NCBI GenBank assembly: GCA_964491875.1
Contig: CAZBIC010000031.1
Location: forward strand, 26,106-90,105
DNA length: 64,000 bases
Reading direction: 5' to 3'
Origin: JADJPG01 sp964491875
Lineage (GTDB): Bacteria > Verrucomicrobiota > Verrucomicrobiia > Limisphaerales > JADJPG01
Made by a program: the position numbers and the translations under genes. This document shows positions 45,577-53,384 of this stretch, in pieces. The notes below the pieces were generated by a model that was not told the DNA's origin, did no database searches, and worked only from the letters and a program-made list of their open reading frames with translations. Positions within the stretch are counted from its first letter, which is position 1. The number at the start of each line of letters is the position of its first letter.

Positions 45577-46434
45577 ATGAAATCTGCCATCGTCACCCTT
45601 CTCGTCCTGGTTCTCGCTGTGAATGTCTGGCTTGCCATCCGCCAGCAACGCATCGAGCAAAGACTCCAAATTCTTCAAAACGAGAACGCCCGACTTGCGG
45701 AAGAGCTGGCGCAGAAACCTGATTTCTCCTCGGAACACTTTCGCAACGCCAACCTGCGACTCGAAAAGGCAGAACTCTTCATGAGTGCTGTTGAGGACCG
45801 GCTCACCAACGCCTCGGCTCTCCTCGGCCAGCTTCAAGCGGCCTCAGGAAACCTCGCCGCCCCCGCCCCCGGCCTCAGTGGACTCGGCCGCAGAAGGCAC
45901 CCCATCACCCTTCCCGACATCGACAGCCCCATACTTCCACCTCCGGGGCCCGTCTCAAGCCACGGACCGGATGGTCAGCTGCTGCACCGTAATTGGGGTC
46001 CGGAACAAGTCGTGGGCCCTCCGAATACCCACCGGGCCGGAGACGTTCCCACCGCCTGGGCGCCGCTCGCCTCCCAAGGCGGAGCCGATGAATGGCTTCT
46101 GGTTAATTACGACACTGCCGTGGACATCTCAGAAATCCGAGTCCGCGAAACCTACCCCCCCGGCACCATCGCCAAGCTCGCCGCCATCCTGCCTGATGGA
46201 CAGGAAGTAGTCCTTTGGGAAGGCACCACTCCGCCCGCCGAGGCACCGGTGGACACCGGGTTTTCCGCGCCCGCCGGAGTGCAAGCCCGTTCCGTCAAAG
46301 TCTATCTCGACCGCACCCGCGTTCCCGGCTGGAACGAAATCGATGCGGTCGAACTCATTGGCCGGGACGGCACCCGTCAATGGGCCAGCTCCGCCACCGC
46401 CAGCACTTCTTTCGCCGACTCGTCACGGCACTGA
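45577..46434 (+). CDS. Membrane-anchored coiled-coil protein with discoidin-like domain
   Basis: A 285-residue protein: one N-terminal TM helix (MKSAIVTLLVLVLAVNVWLA), a coiled coil (RIEQRLQILQNENARLAEEL through about residue 85), a Pro/Gly-rich linker, and a C-terminal beta-sandwich (about 145-275: PTAWAPLASQGGADEWLLVN, VDISEIRVRETYPPGTIAKL, SVKVYLDRTRVPGWNEIDAV) resembling discoidin/NPCBM carbohydrate-binding folds. The 5' part of the open frame (45271-45576) has no protein character and is left out. Likely exposed to the periplasm. REP copy 5 follows 51 bp after the stop. Confidence 0.7.
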   Translation: MKSAIVTLLVLVLAVNVWLAIRQQRIEQRLQILQNENARLAEELAQKPDFSSEHFRNANLRLEKAELFMSAVEDRLTNASALLGQLQAASGNLAAPAPGLSGLGRRRHPITLPDIDSPILPPPGPVSSHGPDGQLLHRNWGPEQVVGPPNTHRAGDVPTAWAPLASQGGADEWLLVNYDTAVDISEIRVRETYPPGTIAKLAAILPDGQEVVLWEGTTPPAEAPVDTGFSAPAGVQARSVKVYLDRTRVPGWNEIDAVELIGRDGTRQWASSATASTSFADSSRH

Positions 46435-46485
46435 ATCGCCTTCTCGAAATCGGCCCGTTCGCGCGACACTGCGCGCCGCCCCCCG

Positions 46486-46602
46486 GTAGCGCGGGCGTCT
46501 CGCCCGCGAGTTCCGGCGGCGTCCCGCCGCCAGTCCACTCCTCGCATCACGTCCGCGCACCGAGACGGTGCCAAGACTCGCAGCCGGGGACGGCTGCGGT
46601 AC
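46486..46602. repeat. REP inverted pair, copy 5
   Basis: Loops GTCTC, GTCCC, GAGAC and GGGGAC. Its spacer (ACTCCTCGCATCACGTCCGC) is identical to that of copy 1, 2.6 kb away, so the two are recently related although arm details differ. It ends in GGTAC rather than GCTAC. Confidence 0.85.
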
Positions 46603-46613
46603 ATTCGCGCATT

Positions 46614-46718
46614 TGGACTGCGGAAACATGTTTCCGCTTTGGCTGCACGGTGAGTGAATCCAAGCGCGTCGGACGGAAGGAAGGTGTAGCCAAAGCGGAG
46701 TCTTGCCTCCGCAGTCCA
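46614..46718. repeat. Second REP-like family, inverted pair with internal hairpins
   Basis: A monomer at 46614-46648 (TGGACTGCGGAAACATG, TTTCCGCTTTGGCTGCAC) and its inverse at 46684-46718 (GTGTAGCCAAAGCGGAG, TCTTGCCTCCGCAGTCCA) match at about 30 of 35 positions. Each has its own hairpin (GCGGAAACATGTTTCCGC; GCGGAGTCTTGCCTCCGC), and the pair can form a long outer stem. The second arm carries GTAG at its edge. Together with REP copy 5 it occupies the gap 46435-46819. Confidence 0.75.
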
Positions 46719-46819
46719 TACACCTTTGCTTCCCTCACCACCATTTCCGATCACACCCCGGCGATTACCACCGATTGACGGCATGCGCCGCAGTCCCTAC
46801 CTTCTTCAGCACTGAAACT

Positions 46820-47206
46820 ATGATCGCAGCCTCCGCAGCAAAGAATCCGACGACGCCCAGCATTCGCATGGGTGACGAACGCTTGATCAAGGTGACCGCC
46901 AGTGCCGCGAAGAAGGTCAGCGGCCTGTTGACGAAGCAGGGTCGCGCCCAAGGCGTGTTGCGCGTGGCGGTGGTGGGCGGCGGCTGTTCCGGGTTGCAGT
47001 ACAAGATGGATTTGCAGGACGGCCCCGCCAGTCGCGACATCATGGTGGAGACCGGCGGCATTCGCGTGGTGGTGGACCCGAAGAGCGCGCTCTACGTGAC
47101 TGGCAGTGAGCTGGATTTCGTAGACGCGCTGCAGGACGGCGGCTTCAAGGTGAAGAATCCCAACGCGGCGACGAGCTGCTCGTGCGGCGAGAGCTTCAGC
47201 GCATGA
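46820..47206 (+). CDS. A-type iron-sulfur cluster carrier (IscA/ErpA family)
   Basis: A 128-residue protein of the HesB/IscA type. The three conserved cysteines are visible: GGGCSGLQYKM near residue 57 and the C-terminal TSCSCGESF (CxC). The N-terminal 20 residues are an extra tail before LIKVTASAAKKVSGLL. It delivers or transfers Fe-S clusters to apoproteins. Its last codons overlap the start of the next gene by four bases (ATGA), so the two are translationally coupled. Confidence 0.92.
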   Translation: MIAASAAKNPTTPSIRMGDERLIKVTASAAKKVSGLLTKQGRAQGVLRVAVVGGGCSGLQYKMDLQDGPASRDIMVETGGIRVVVDPKSALYVTGSELDFVDALQDGGFKVKNPNAATSCSCGESFSA

Positions 47207-47823
47207 CGGATTGCTTCGCGTTGCTGGACGAACCGCGCCAGCCCGTTCCCGATCTCGATTCCCTCAAGGCGAAATTCCTCGCGCGCTCGGCGGAGCTGCA
47301 TCCGGACAAGCTGCACCACGCCGGCGAAACGGAGCGACTGGCCGCGACGGAGCGATACTCGGCGTTGAACGTCGCCTACAACACGCTGCGTGAACCGAAG
47401 GAACGCATCGGCCATTTGCTGGAGCTGGAGCTGGGACGGAAGCCGTCCGGCATCGATGCGGTGCCTGCCGAGTGGATGGAGGGCTTCATGGAGGTCGGGC
47501 AGCTTTGTCGCTCTGTGGATGCCTTCCTCGCCGACAGCGCGAAGGTGACTTCGCCGTTGTTGAAGGTGCAGCGGTTCCAGCAGGCGATGGAGTGGACGGA
47601 TCGGCTGAATGAAACGATTCAGCGACTGACGGCCCGCTGGAACGAGATCACCAGTGGGTTACAGGCCTTGAACCCAGCGTGGACCGACGCGCCGGCCGTG
47701 GGAGATGCGCGCCGGCCAGGCGCCCTGCCCTTGGAGGAGCTGGCGGCGGCGTTTCGTGGAGTGAGCTTTTTGACCCGCTGGATCGGACAGCTGCGCGAGC
47801 GCACCGTGAAGCTGGCGATGTGA
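47203..47823 (+). CDS. hscB: HscB-like Fe-S J-domain co-chaperone
   Basis: A 206-residue J-protein: MTDCFALLDEPRQPVPDLDS, then the J-domain with HPDK (SAELHPDKLHHAGETERLAA), SALNVAYNTLREPKERIGHL and a C-terminal helical bundle (SPLLKVQRFQQAMEWTDRLN) that in HscB binds the scaffold IscU. HscB stimulates the Hsp70 HscA during cluster transfer. The pair IscA-type/HscB is coupled here, but iscU, iscS and hscA are not within view, so the rest of the pathway must be elsewhere. The C-terminus is longer than in E. coli HscB (171 residues). Confidence 0.85.
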   Translation: MTDCFALLDEPRQPVPDLDSLKAKFLARSAELHPDKLHHAGETERLAATERYSALNVAYNTLREPKERIGHLLELELGRKPSGIDAVPAEWMEGFMEVGQLCRSVDAFLADSAKVTSPLLKVQRFQQAMEWTDRLNETIQRLTARWNEITSGLQALNPAWTDAPAVGDARRPGALPLEELAAAFRGVSFLTRWIGQLRERTVKLAM

Positions 47824-47957
47824 GCTGAATGGCTGCCGGAAGGACGGCCCGTGTGGGTGATTCCCCGGAGATCGATCCTTGCGTGAAGGGGCCGTCTACC
47901 GTATCAATATCGAGCCACAAAACAGGAATTAATCCCGTGTAGTGCTGTAAACGACGA

Positions 47958-50549
47958 ATGAAATTTTTGCGCCCAAGGACGCTTGCGTGGAACCCGGCTT
48001 CAGGACATTTCAGGACACCCGCCCTGCTGATGGCCATTTTTGTCGCCTTGGCGACGTGGCCCGCAACCAGCGCCGTCTTCGATTTCACCCCGCTCAACGG
48101 AAACGTCAGTGCAGTCTACGTAGGTGGATCGAGCGGGAATGTCCAGATCAGCATCAGCGGCGCAAACGGCATCAGCGTGCCGTCCGGCAACACACAAAAC
48201 ATCACCATCAACAACGGCATGGTGGCGTGGAGCGACAGTACCAAGATCTATTACTACGTCTTCGATGCGGCGCTCAATCAGTGGAAGGGTGAGAGCGCGA
48301 ACGGCACTTCCTTTGATGTCAGTGCGGTGGACGGAGTGGTGGCCTGGAGCACCGGCGGTGCAAACGGCAGCGCGTCGTGTCGGGTGTATGACCCGCTCCG
48401 CCGCAGTTGGCGCAGCAGCGGTGCCAGTGGAGCGATTCAGAACAGCCAGATTTTGAACAGACACGGCGTCGTGGCGTGGAACACGAGCTCCGCAGTTCAC
48501 TACCAGACCTACGATCCGATCCGGGGCACGTGGCAAACTGGGTCGGCAACTTTTCCCGTGAACAAGGCACCGTCTGATTTGACGACCGGGGATGGAGTCG
48601 TGGCGTGGAGCATCAGCACAGGAAGCACGACCTCGACCGTGAACTACCGGGTTTACGATCCGCAGACCGGCACCTGGGTGGCGGGAAGCAACAACAATAG
48701 CGCGACCACGAGCCTTACGATTACTGATGCACTCATCTCGTGGTCGACGAGCAGCGGCAATTTGTTTCGCGGTTACAACGGAACCACCCGCCAATGGCAA
48801 TCCGGTTCACCGGTTCCCGTCGCGCTCTTCGCCGTCTCCACCAATGCCGGAAACCAGCCGCTGATCGTCCACTTCATCGACATGTCCCTCGGAGCCACGG
48901 CGTGGAATTGGAGCTTTGGCGACGGAACATTCAACACAAGCACGCGGCGCAGTCCCACCTATCGCTACACCACCTTCGGCCGGTTCACCGCCTCGCTGAG
49001 CGTCAATGGGAACGTGTCATCGACGAACCAAACCATCCTCACCGACATCACGCTGCCCACCGGCACGATCGCGATTAACAACGGGTCGACCTTCGTGACG
49101 AACCGGAACGTCGCCCTGACGCTTTCCGCCACGGACAACAGCGGCGTTACCGCGATGCGTTTCAACAACGACAGCGGCGACTGGACCGAATGGGAGACGT
49201 TCGCCACCGCCAAAGCGTGGACATTGAACACGAACAACGGCACTCGGACGGTGGCCGTTCAATACCGCGACGTTGCACTGAACACCTCCGCCACCATCTC
49301 CGCCTCCGTCCAGCTCGACAGCTCGCCGCTTCCTATCGTCTCGCTGGTAGGCACCAACCTCGCGGAAAGCGCCGGATCGATTTCGGTGATTGTCGCGCTG
49401 GATCGAACCTACACGCGCCCGGTGGTCGTCAACTACGCCACCAGCAATGGCACCGCCACGGCGACTCAGGATTACGTCAGCGCCAGCGGACGGCTGACCT
49501 TCCCGGTGAACACGCGGACGCTGACCATTCCCTTGAACATCCTTCAGGACTCCACACTGGAACCGAGCGAAACTTTCCTGTTTCATTTCACAGCGGTCTC
49601 AAATGTCGTGGCGGGCACACCCGGCGTCGTCACGATCCTCGATGACGAGATTGCCTCCGTCTCCTTTGCGCAGGCCGAATACACCACCCTCGAAAGCAAT
49701 GGAACCGCGACGGTCGCCGTCAGCCTGAACGGTCCCTCCAGTCGGACGATTCGAGTCAGCTACCTCGCCACCAACGGCACCGCCACCGCCGACCTGGATT
49801 TCACGCCCGTCACCGGCGACCTGGTCTTCGCACCCGGCACCACCGTTCAAAACATCGTGGTGCCACTGCTCAATGATTCGCTGGATGAGTTTCCGGAAAC
49901 CGTAAGCCTCCAACTGTTCGCCGCGACGAACGCCGTGTTGATCAGTCCGACCACGGCGATATTGACCATCCTCGACGATGACAAGCCCGTGATCTTCTTC
50001 AGCCAGCCCACCTACTCGATCTCGGAATCCAATGGCTCCAGCGTGGTCAAAGTCTCCGTGCGGCTGAGCAAACCCTACACGGAGGAAGTAAACGTCGAGT
50101 GCGCGGTCACTGGAATCACCGCGTCACCGGGCGACGACTATGATCAACCCGCCGTGAACATCGGCCTTCGCTATCTCGCCGGGCAGACCAACAAGGACAT
50201 CAGCCTCACCATTCGTCCCGACTCCATTCTCGAACCGCAGGAAACCATCGAACTCACGCTCACCGAATTCAGCGGCGGCAGCCCGGGACCGGTCACCACG
50301 GCAACCGTGGTAATTTTCGACAACGACGGCGCGCCCGTCATGAGCGAGGTGACCGTCGGCGCTGGCGGGCAGTTCCAAGCGACCTTCATCGGCGCGGCTG
50401 GACAAGTCTTCGCTGTCGAGAGCTCGACCAATCTCGTGAACTGGACACAACTCTCCCGCCTGACGAATACGACCGGCACATTAAACTTCTCCCTCCCGAT
50501 TCCGCCCGGCAACCCTGGGCAATTCTTCCGCACACGGCTGATTCCCTGA
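47958..50549 (+). CDS. Exported protein with PKD and Calx-beta domains
   Basis: An 863-residue protein. A signal segment (LLMAIFVALATWPATSA) follows a basic leader. Residues 45-290 contain repeats with conserved WS/W-x-x-G turns (GMVAWSDSTKIYYYVFDAAL, DGVVAWSTGGANGSASCRVY, HGVVAWNTSSAVHYQTYDPI), probably a propeller. A PKD domain lies at about 290-360 (ATAWNWSFGDGTFNTS), an Ig/Big-type unit at 360-450, and three Calx-beta repeats at about 455-790 (YVSASGRLTFPVNTRTLTIP and similar). A short C-terminal beta domain ends VESSTNLVNWTQLSRL. Putative surface protein; no catalytic motif. Confidence 0.85.
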   Translation: MKFLRPRTLAWNPASGHFRTPALLMAIFVALATWPATSAVFDFTPLNGNVSAVYVGGSSGNVQISISGANGISVPSGNTQNITINNGMVAWSDSTKIYYYVFDAALNQWKGESANGTSFDVSAVDGVVAWSTGGANGSASCRVYDPLRRSWRSSGASGAIQNSQILNRHGVVAWNTSSAVHYQTYDPIRGTWQTGSATFPVNKAPSDLTTGDGVVAWSISTGSTTSTVNYRVYDPQTGTWVAGSNNNSATTSLTITDALISWSTSSGNLFRGYNGTTRQWQSGSPVPVALFAVSTNAGNQPLIVHFIDMSLGATAWNWSFGDGTFNTSTRRSPTYRYTTFGRFTASLSVNGNVSSTNQTILTDITLPTGTIAINNGSTFVTNRNVALTLSATDNSGVTAMRFNNDSGDWTEWETFATAKAWTLNTNNGTRTVAVQYRDVALNTSATISASVQLDSSPLPIVSLVGTNLAESAGSISVIVALDRTYTRPVVVNYATSNGTATATQDYVSASGRLTFPVNTRTLTIPLNILQDSTLEPSETFLFHFTAVSNVVAGTPGVVTILDDEIASVSFAQAEYTTLESNGTATVAVSLNGPSSRTIRVSYLATNGTATADLDFTPVTGDLVFAPGTTVQNIVVPLLNDSLDEFPETVSLQLFAATNAVLISPTTAILTILDDDKPVIFFSQPTYSISESNGSSVVKVSVRLSKPYTEEVNVECAVTGITASPGDDYDQPAVNIGLRYLAGQTNKDISLTIRPDSILEPQETIELTLTEFSGGSPGPVTTATVVIFDNDGAPVMSEVTVGAGGQFQATFIGAAGQVFAVESSTNLVNWTQLSRLTNTTGTLNFSLPIPPGNPGQFFRTRLIP

Positions 50550-50558
50550 GCCCGGAGT

Positions 50559-53273
50559 TCAGTCCACCATCAACACCCGGTAGAAGCGCTGCACCGGCGC
50601 GGGCGCGAGGTCAGCCGCGGATTCTATTTCGTCAACCGCGACAATTCTCCCACCGAGATTGCCCCACTCGTTCCCAAGCGCGTCAGTGAACTGCACTTGA
50701 TAACGCCGCCCGCGAATCGCCTGCCAACGCAACACGGTGGACGGAGCGTCGCCTGTCGCTCCCGCCAATTCGATGCGCGGCAATGGAATCACGCCGAAGT
50801 AGGCGAGCACATCAAACATGTAGGCGTCGCGGACGTCTGGCGTAGTCAGGGTTTCAAACGGAAAGCCAAAGTAGACCACTCGACTCCCGGTGATGGGATC
50901 CTCGTTCCGAATGGCCGCCGCGCCAGTCACGCCGCCGGAATACTGCAACACAGCGACCGCATTCGAGCCCACCGGCGTCAGCACATCCGGGAAACGCACG
51001 GCATAAACCCCGGAGGTTCCGTCATCAAATCGCCCGGGCGAATCGCCCGCGAACAGATCGTTCGCGATCGGAACCACGTCTGAAGTCTCCGAATCGTCGT
51101 GCGCGTTGCCGTTCAAGGCGGCGTGGAGCTGATTGCGGAGAAAGCTCCGGTCCGCGGCGGTCGGACCCGCGTCGCGATCCAAGTCCCACGCAATCTCAGA
51201 ACCGGAAACCATGAGCCGGCCGCCCGCGTTCAGGTAGCTGGTCACACGAACCTGCTCCGCTGCGCTGAAGGTTTCGTCAGTCGTCGACTCCTCACCGAGA
51301 GCCCAGATGACGGCTGCGTAATCACTCAATGCCACCAATCCGGCCGTCACCGCTTCATTCTGGCACGAATCAAACGGCACTGCTGAACGGCTCACGGCGT
51401 CGCCATGCTGCACGACGTAGTCGAACGAATTCATCAAGCGCGGCAGCTGACGGTCGAACGTACCGCTGCCGCCGTTCGGACCCGCGAGCCCCGGCCCAGC
51501 CGTCTGCCGCACGTTCAGCGTCCGTTCAAAGCGATCGAATCCATTGACGATCAACACGCGCTCCAGACCCGCGCCCGACGCCCTGCAACCCACCGTCTCC
51601 GACGGCATCGATTCGCCACCGGAATTCAGCGCCGCAACACGGAAGTACCGAGTTTGGTCGAGGGGCAGATTCGTCAGCACCACGGACGTCATCAGTCCGC
51701 CCGGTACCATCACCGGCGATCCAAAGCCGTAACCGTTGGTGGAGACGTAAACCTTGTAACCCGTCGCGCTGCCACCGCCCGCACCCGGTTGCGACCACGA
51801 AATTTTCACCCCCTCCGCACCGGCGATCGCGCGAACATTCCCCGGCTGCTCCGACACCAAGGCCAGTGGCGCGCCGTCGAACTCATTCATGTAACGCACC
51901 ACGCCCTGATACGCCGCACGCGCCATGACATTGCGAACCCGCGGATCGCGAAGCAGGAGCGCATCATCCGGATGATCATGAAACGCCACCTCGATGATCG
52001 TCGCGTCAAACTCATCGCTGATCAACGTGTTGTTGATCTCGCCGAATGCGAAATCGCTCCGCGCAAACGTCAGCTGGCTGTCCGTGCGATTGAACCACGG
52101 CACCTCCAGCGGCGGACTCGTCTGCGCGTTCATGTCGGCGTTGAGCTCCGAAGCGATTAAATAGGCGAGCCGCTGTTGATTCGGCGTCGCGGTGCCGGGG
52201 AAAAGCGATTCGCTGTTGTAGAGCCCGACGCAGCCGCGGGCGTTGGCGGGCGGCGGAGAAACTCCGGAAGCGTTCGAGTGAAAACTGACGAACACCCGCT
52301 TCGTCGCCGGCTCCGCCTCTTCGCGATTCATCTCCCGCGCCATGCGGGGCGGCGCGCCGACGTTGTCGCTCGCGTCATCCAATCCCGCCACATCATACAA
52401 ACTCGCCGGAGCGCCCACTCCGGTCATGCGCTGAATCCAGTAGCGCGCGCATTCTTCTTCGCGCGGATAACCGGAGACACGCGGCGTGCCGCCTCCGGTG
52501 GAAACAGGAATCACATCGCCCATGCCGTTGCCGAAACGAATCGCATCCGCGACGACGACAGAGCCGGTCGTGTCGGCGTCTACGAGATTGCTGATCTGAA
52601 CTGAGGCATGCGCCGCATTCGAGCCGCGTTCGAAATAATAAGTTCCGAGATACACCCAGCCGTTGCCGACCAACTGATGCGGCACTCGCACTTCCGCGGC
52701 ACCGCCGGAATGTTGAATGCGATAAAGCTGCCTAGTGCGATTGGCGCCGTGACCCGCCCAGGTGTAGACCGGATAAAAGCCGGCGGCCGAAAGATTCGGC
52801 GTGTAGATGGCCACCGCCGTTTCGGACGAAGCCACGGTCGCAAATCGATAACCGACTTCGCCCGACCGCCCGAAGTAACCGGTCGTCGCGGGACTTTCGC
52901 TCCACGCGCCCACGAACTGAACGGAGGGCGATGTGTTATCCAGCACCACTTCATTCGTCTGATAACCAATCGGGCGAAACGCGACCACGGTAGCGCCGGC
53001 GTTGAAGCAATACGCCGCGAACAGGTTCATCTGATCGAGATTCCCGTAATCCTCCACAATCTCGTTGCTGTCCCCTCGTTGCGTGTACCATTTGTCGGAC
53101 GAGTTGCTGTAGGTCCATCCGTGTCCGGCACTCATGTAGACGATGCGTCCCGTCAACGCACCGGTAGGCTGCCCCGGCGCATTGGCGATGACACGGGCCA
53201 AGGCAGGAGCCTCCGGCAACAGCGTCGCGGCGAGGGCACACGACAGGATGGTGAGTGAACGACGTGGAGGCAT
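50559..53273 (-). CDS. Exported N-acetylmuramoyl-L-alanine amidase-like protein with golvesin and FnIII domains
   Basis: A 904-residue exported protein (signal LTILSCALAATLLPEAPALA). The amidase_3-type core is split: zinc-site MSAGHGWTY near residue 50, then RVFVSFHSNASG at about 310 and TIIEVAFHDHPDDALLLRDP at about 420, matching the GHG, H-x-N and E motifs. Between them lies a golvesin C-terminal-like domain (about 100-250, ending SVVVADAIRFGNG). After it come an FnIII domain (470-555) and a region with ThuA-like or glutamine-amidotransferase-like features (560-780: VLIVNGFDRFERTL, YAAVIWALGEESTTDE). Predicted to cleave peptide bonds to peptidoglycan; activity is not proven. Divergent from the next gene. 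Confidence 0.8.
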   Translation of the reverse strand: MPPRRSLTILSCALAATLLPEAPALARVIANAPGQPTGALTGRIVYMSAGHGWTYSNSSDKWYTQRGDSNEIVEDYGNLDQMNLFAAYCFNAGATVVAFRPIGYQTNEVVLDNTSPSVQFVGAWSESPATTGYFGRSGEVGYRFATVASSETAVAIYTPNLSAAGFYPVYTWAGHGANRTRQLYRIQHSGGAAEVRVPHQLVGNGWVYLGTYYFERGSNAAHASVQISNLVDADTTGSVVVADAIRFGNGMGDVIPVSTGGGTPRVSGYPREEECARYWIQRMTGVGAPASLYDVAGLDDASDNVGAPPRMAREMNREEAEPATKRVFVSFHSNASGVSPPPANARGCVGLYNSESLFPGTATPNQQRLAYLIASELNADMNAQTSPPLEVPWFNRTDSQLTFARSDFAFGEINNTLISDEFDATIIEVAFHDHPDDALLLRDPRVRNVMARAAYQGVVRYMNEFDGAPLALVSEQPGNVRAIAGAEGVKISWSQPGAGGGSATGYKVYVSTNGYGFGSPVMVPGGLMTSVVLTNLPLDQTRYFRVAALNSGGESMPSETVGCRASGAGLERVLIVNGFDRFERTLNVRQTAGPGLAGPNGGSGTFDRQLPRLMNSFDYVVQHGDAVSRSAVPFDSCQNEAVTAGLVALSDYAAVIWALGEESTTDETFSAAEQVRVTSYLNAGGRLMVSGSEIAWDLDRDAGPTAADRSFLRNQLHAALNGNAHDDSETSDVVPIANDLFAGDSPGRFDDGTSGVYAVRFPDVLTPVGSNAVAVLQYSGGVTGAAAIRNEDPITGSRVVYFGFPFETLTTPDVRDAYMFDVLAYFGVIPLPRIELAGATGDAPSTVLRWQAIRGRRYQVQFTDALGNEWGNLGGRIVAVDEIESAADLAPAPVQRFYRVLMVD

Positions 53274-53384
53274 TCGGCCACCATGAATACCCCAAATCCC
53301 GCCTGTTTTCCAACGCGTTCTTCCCGTGACTCGGTCCATTTTTAGCCGTGCATGGACCTCGATTCCTGATATCTTCTCGCACTC

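Noticed and set aside
47843..47896. Inverted pair GACGGCCC ... GGGCCGTC after the hscB-like gene
   Set aside because: The loop is 38 bases and no T-tract follows, so a terminator or RNA element is not supported.
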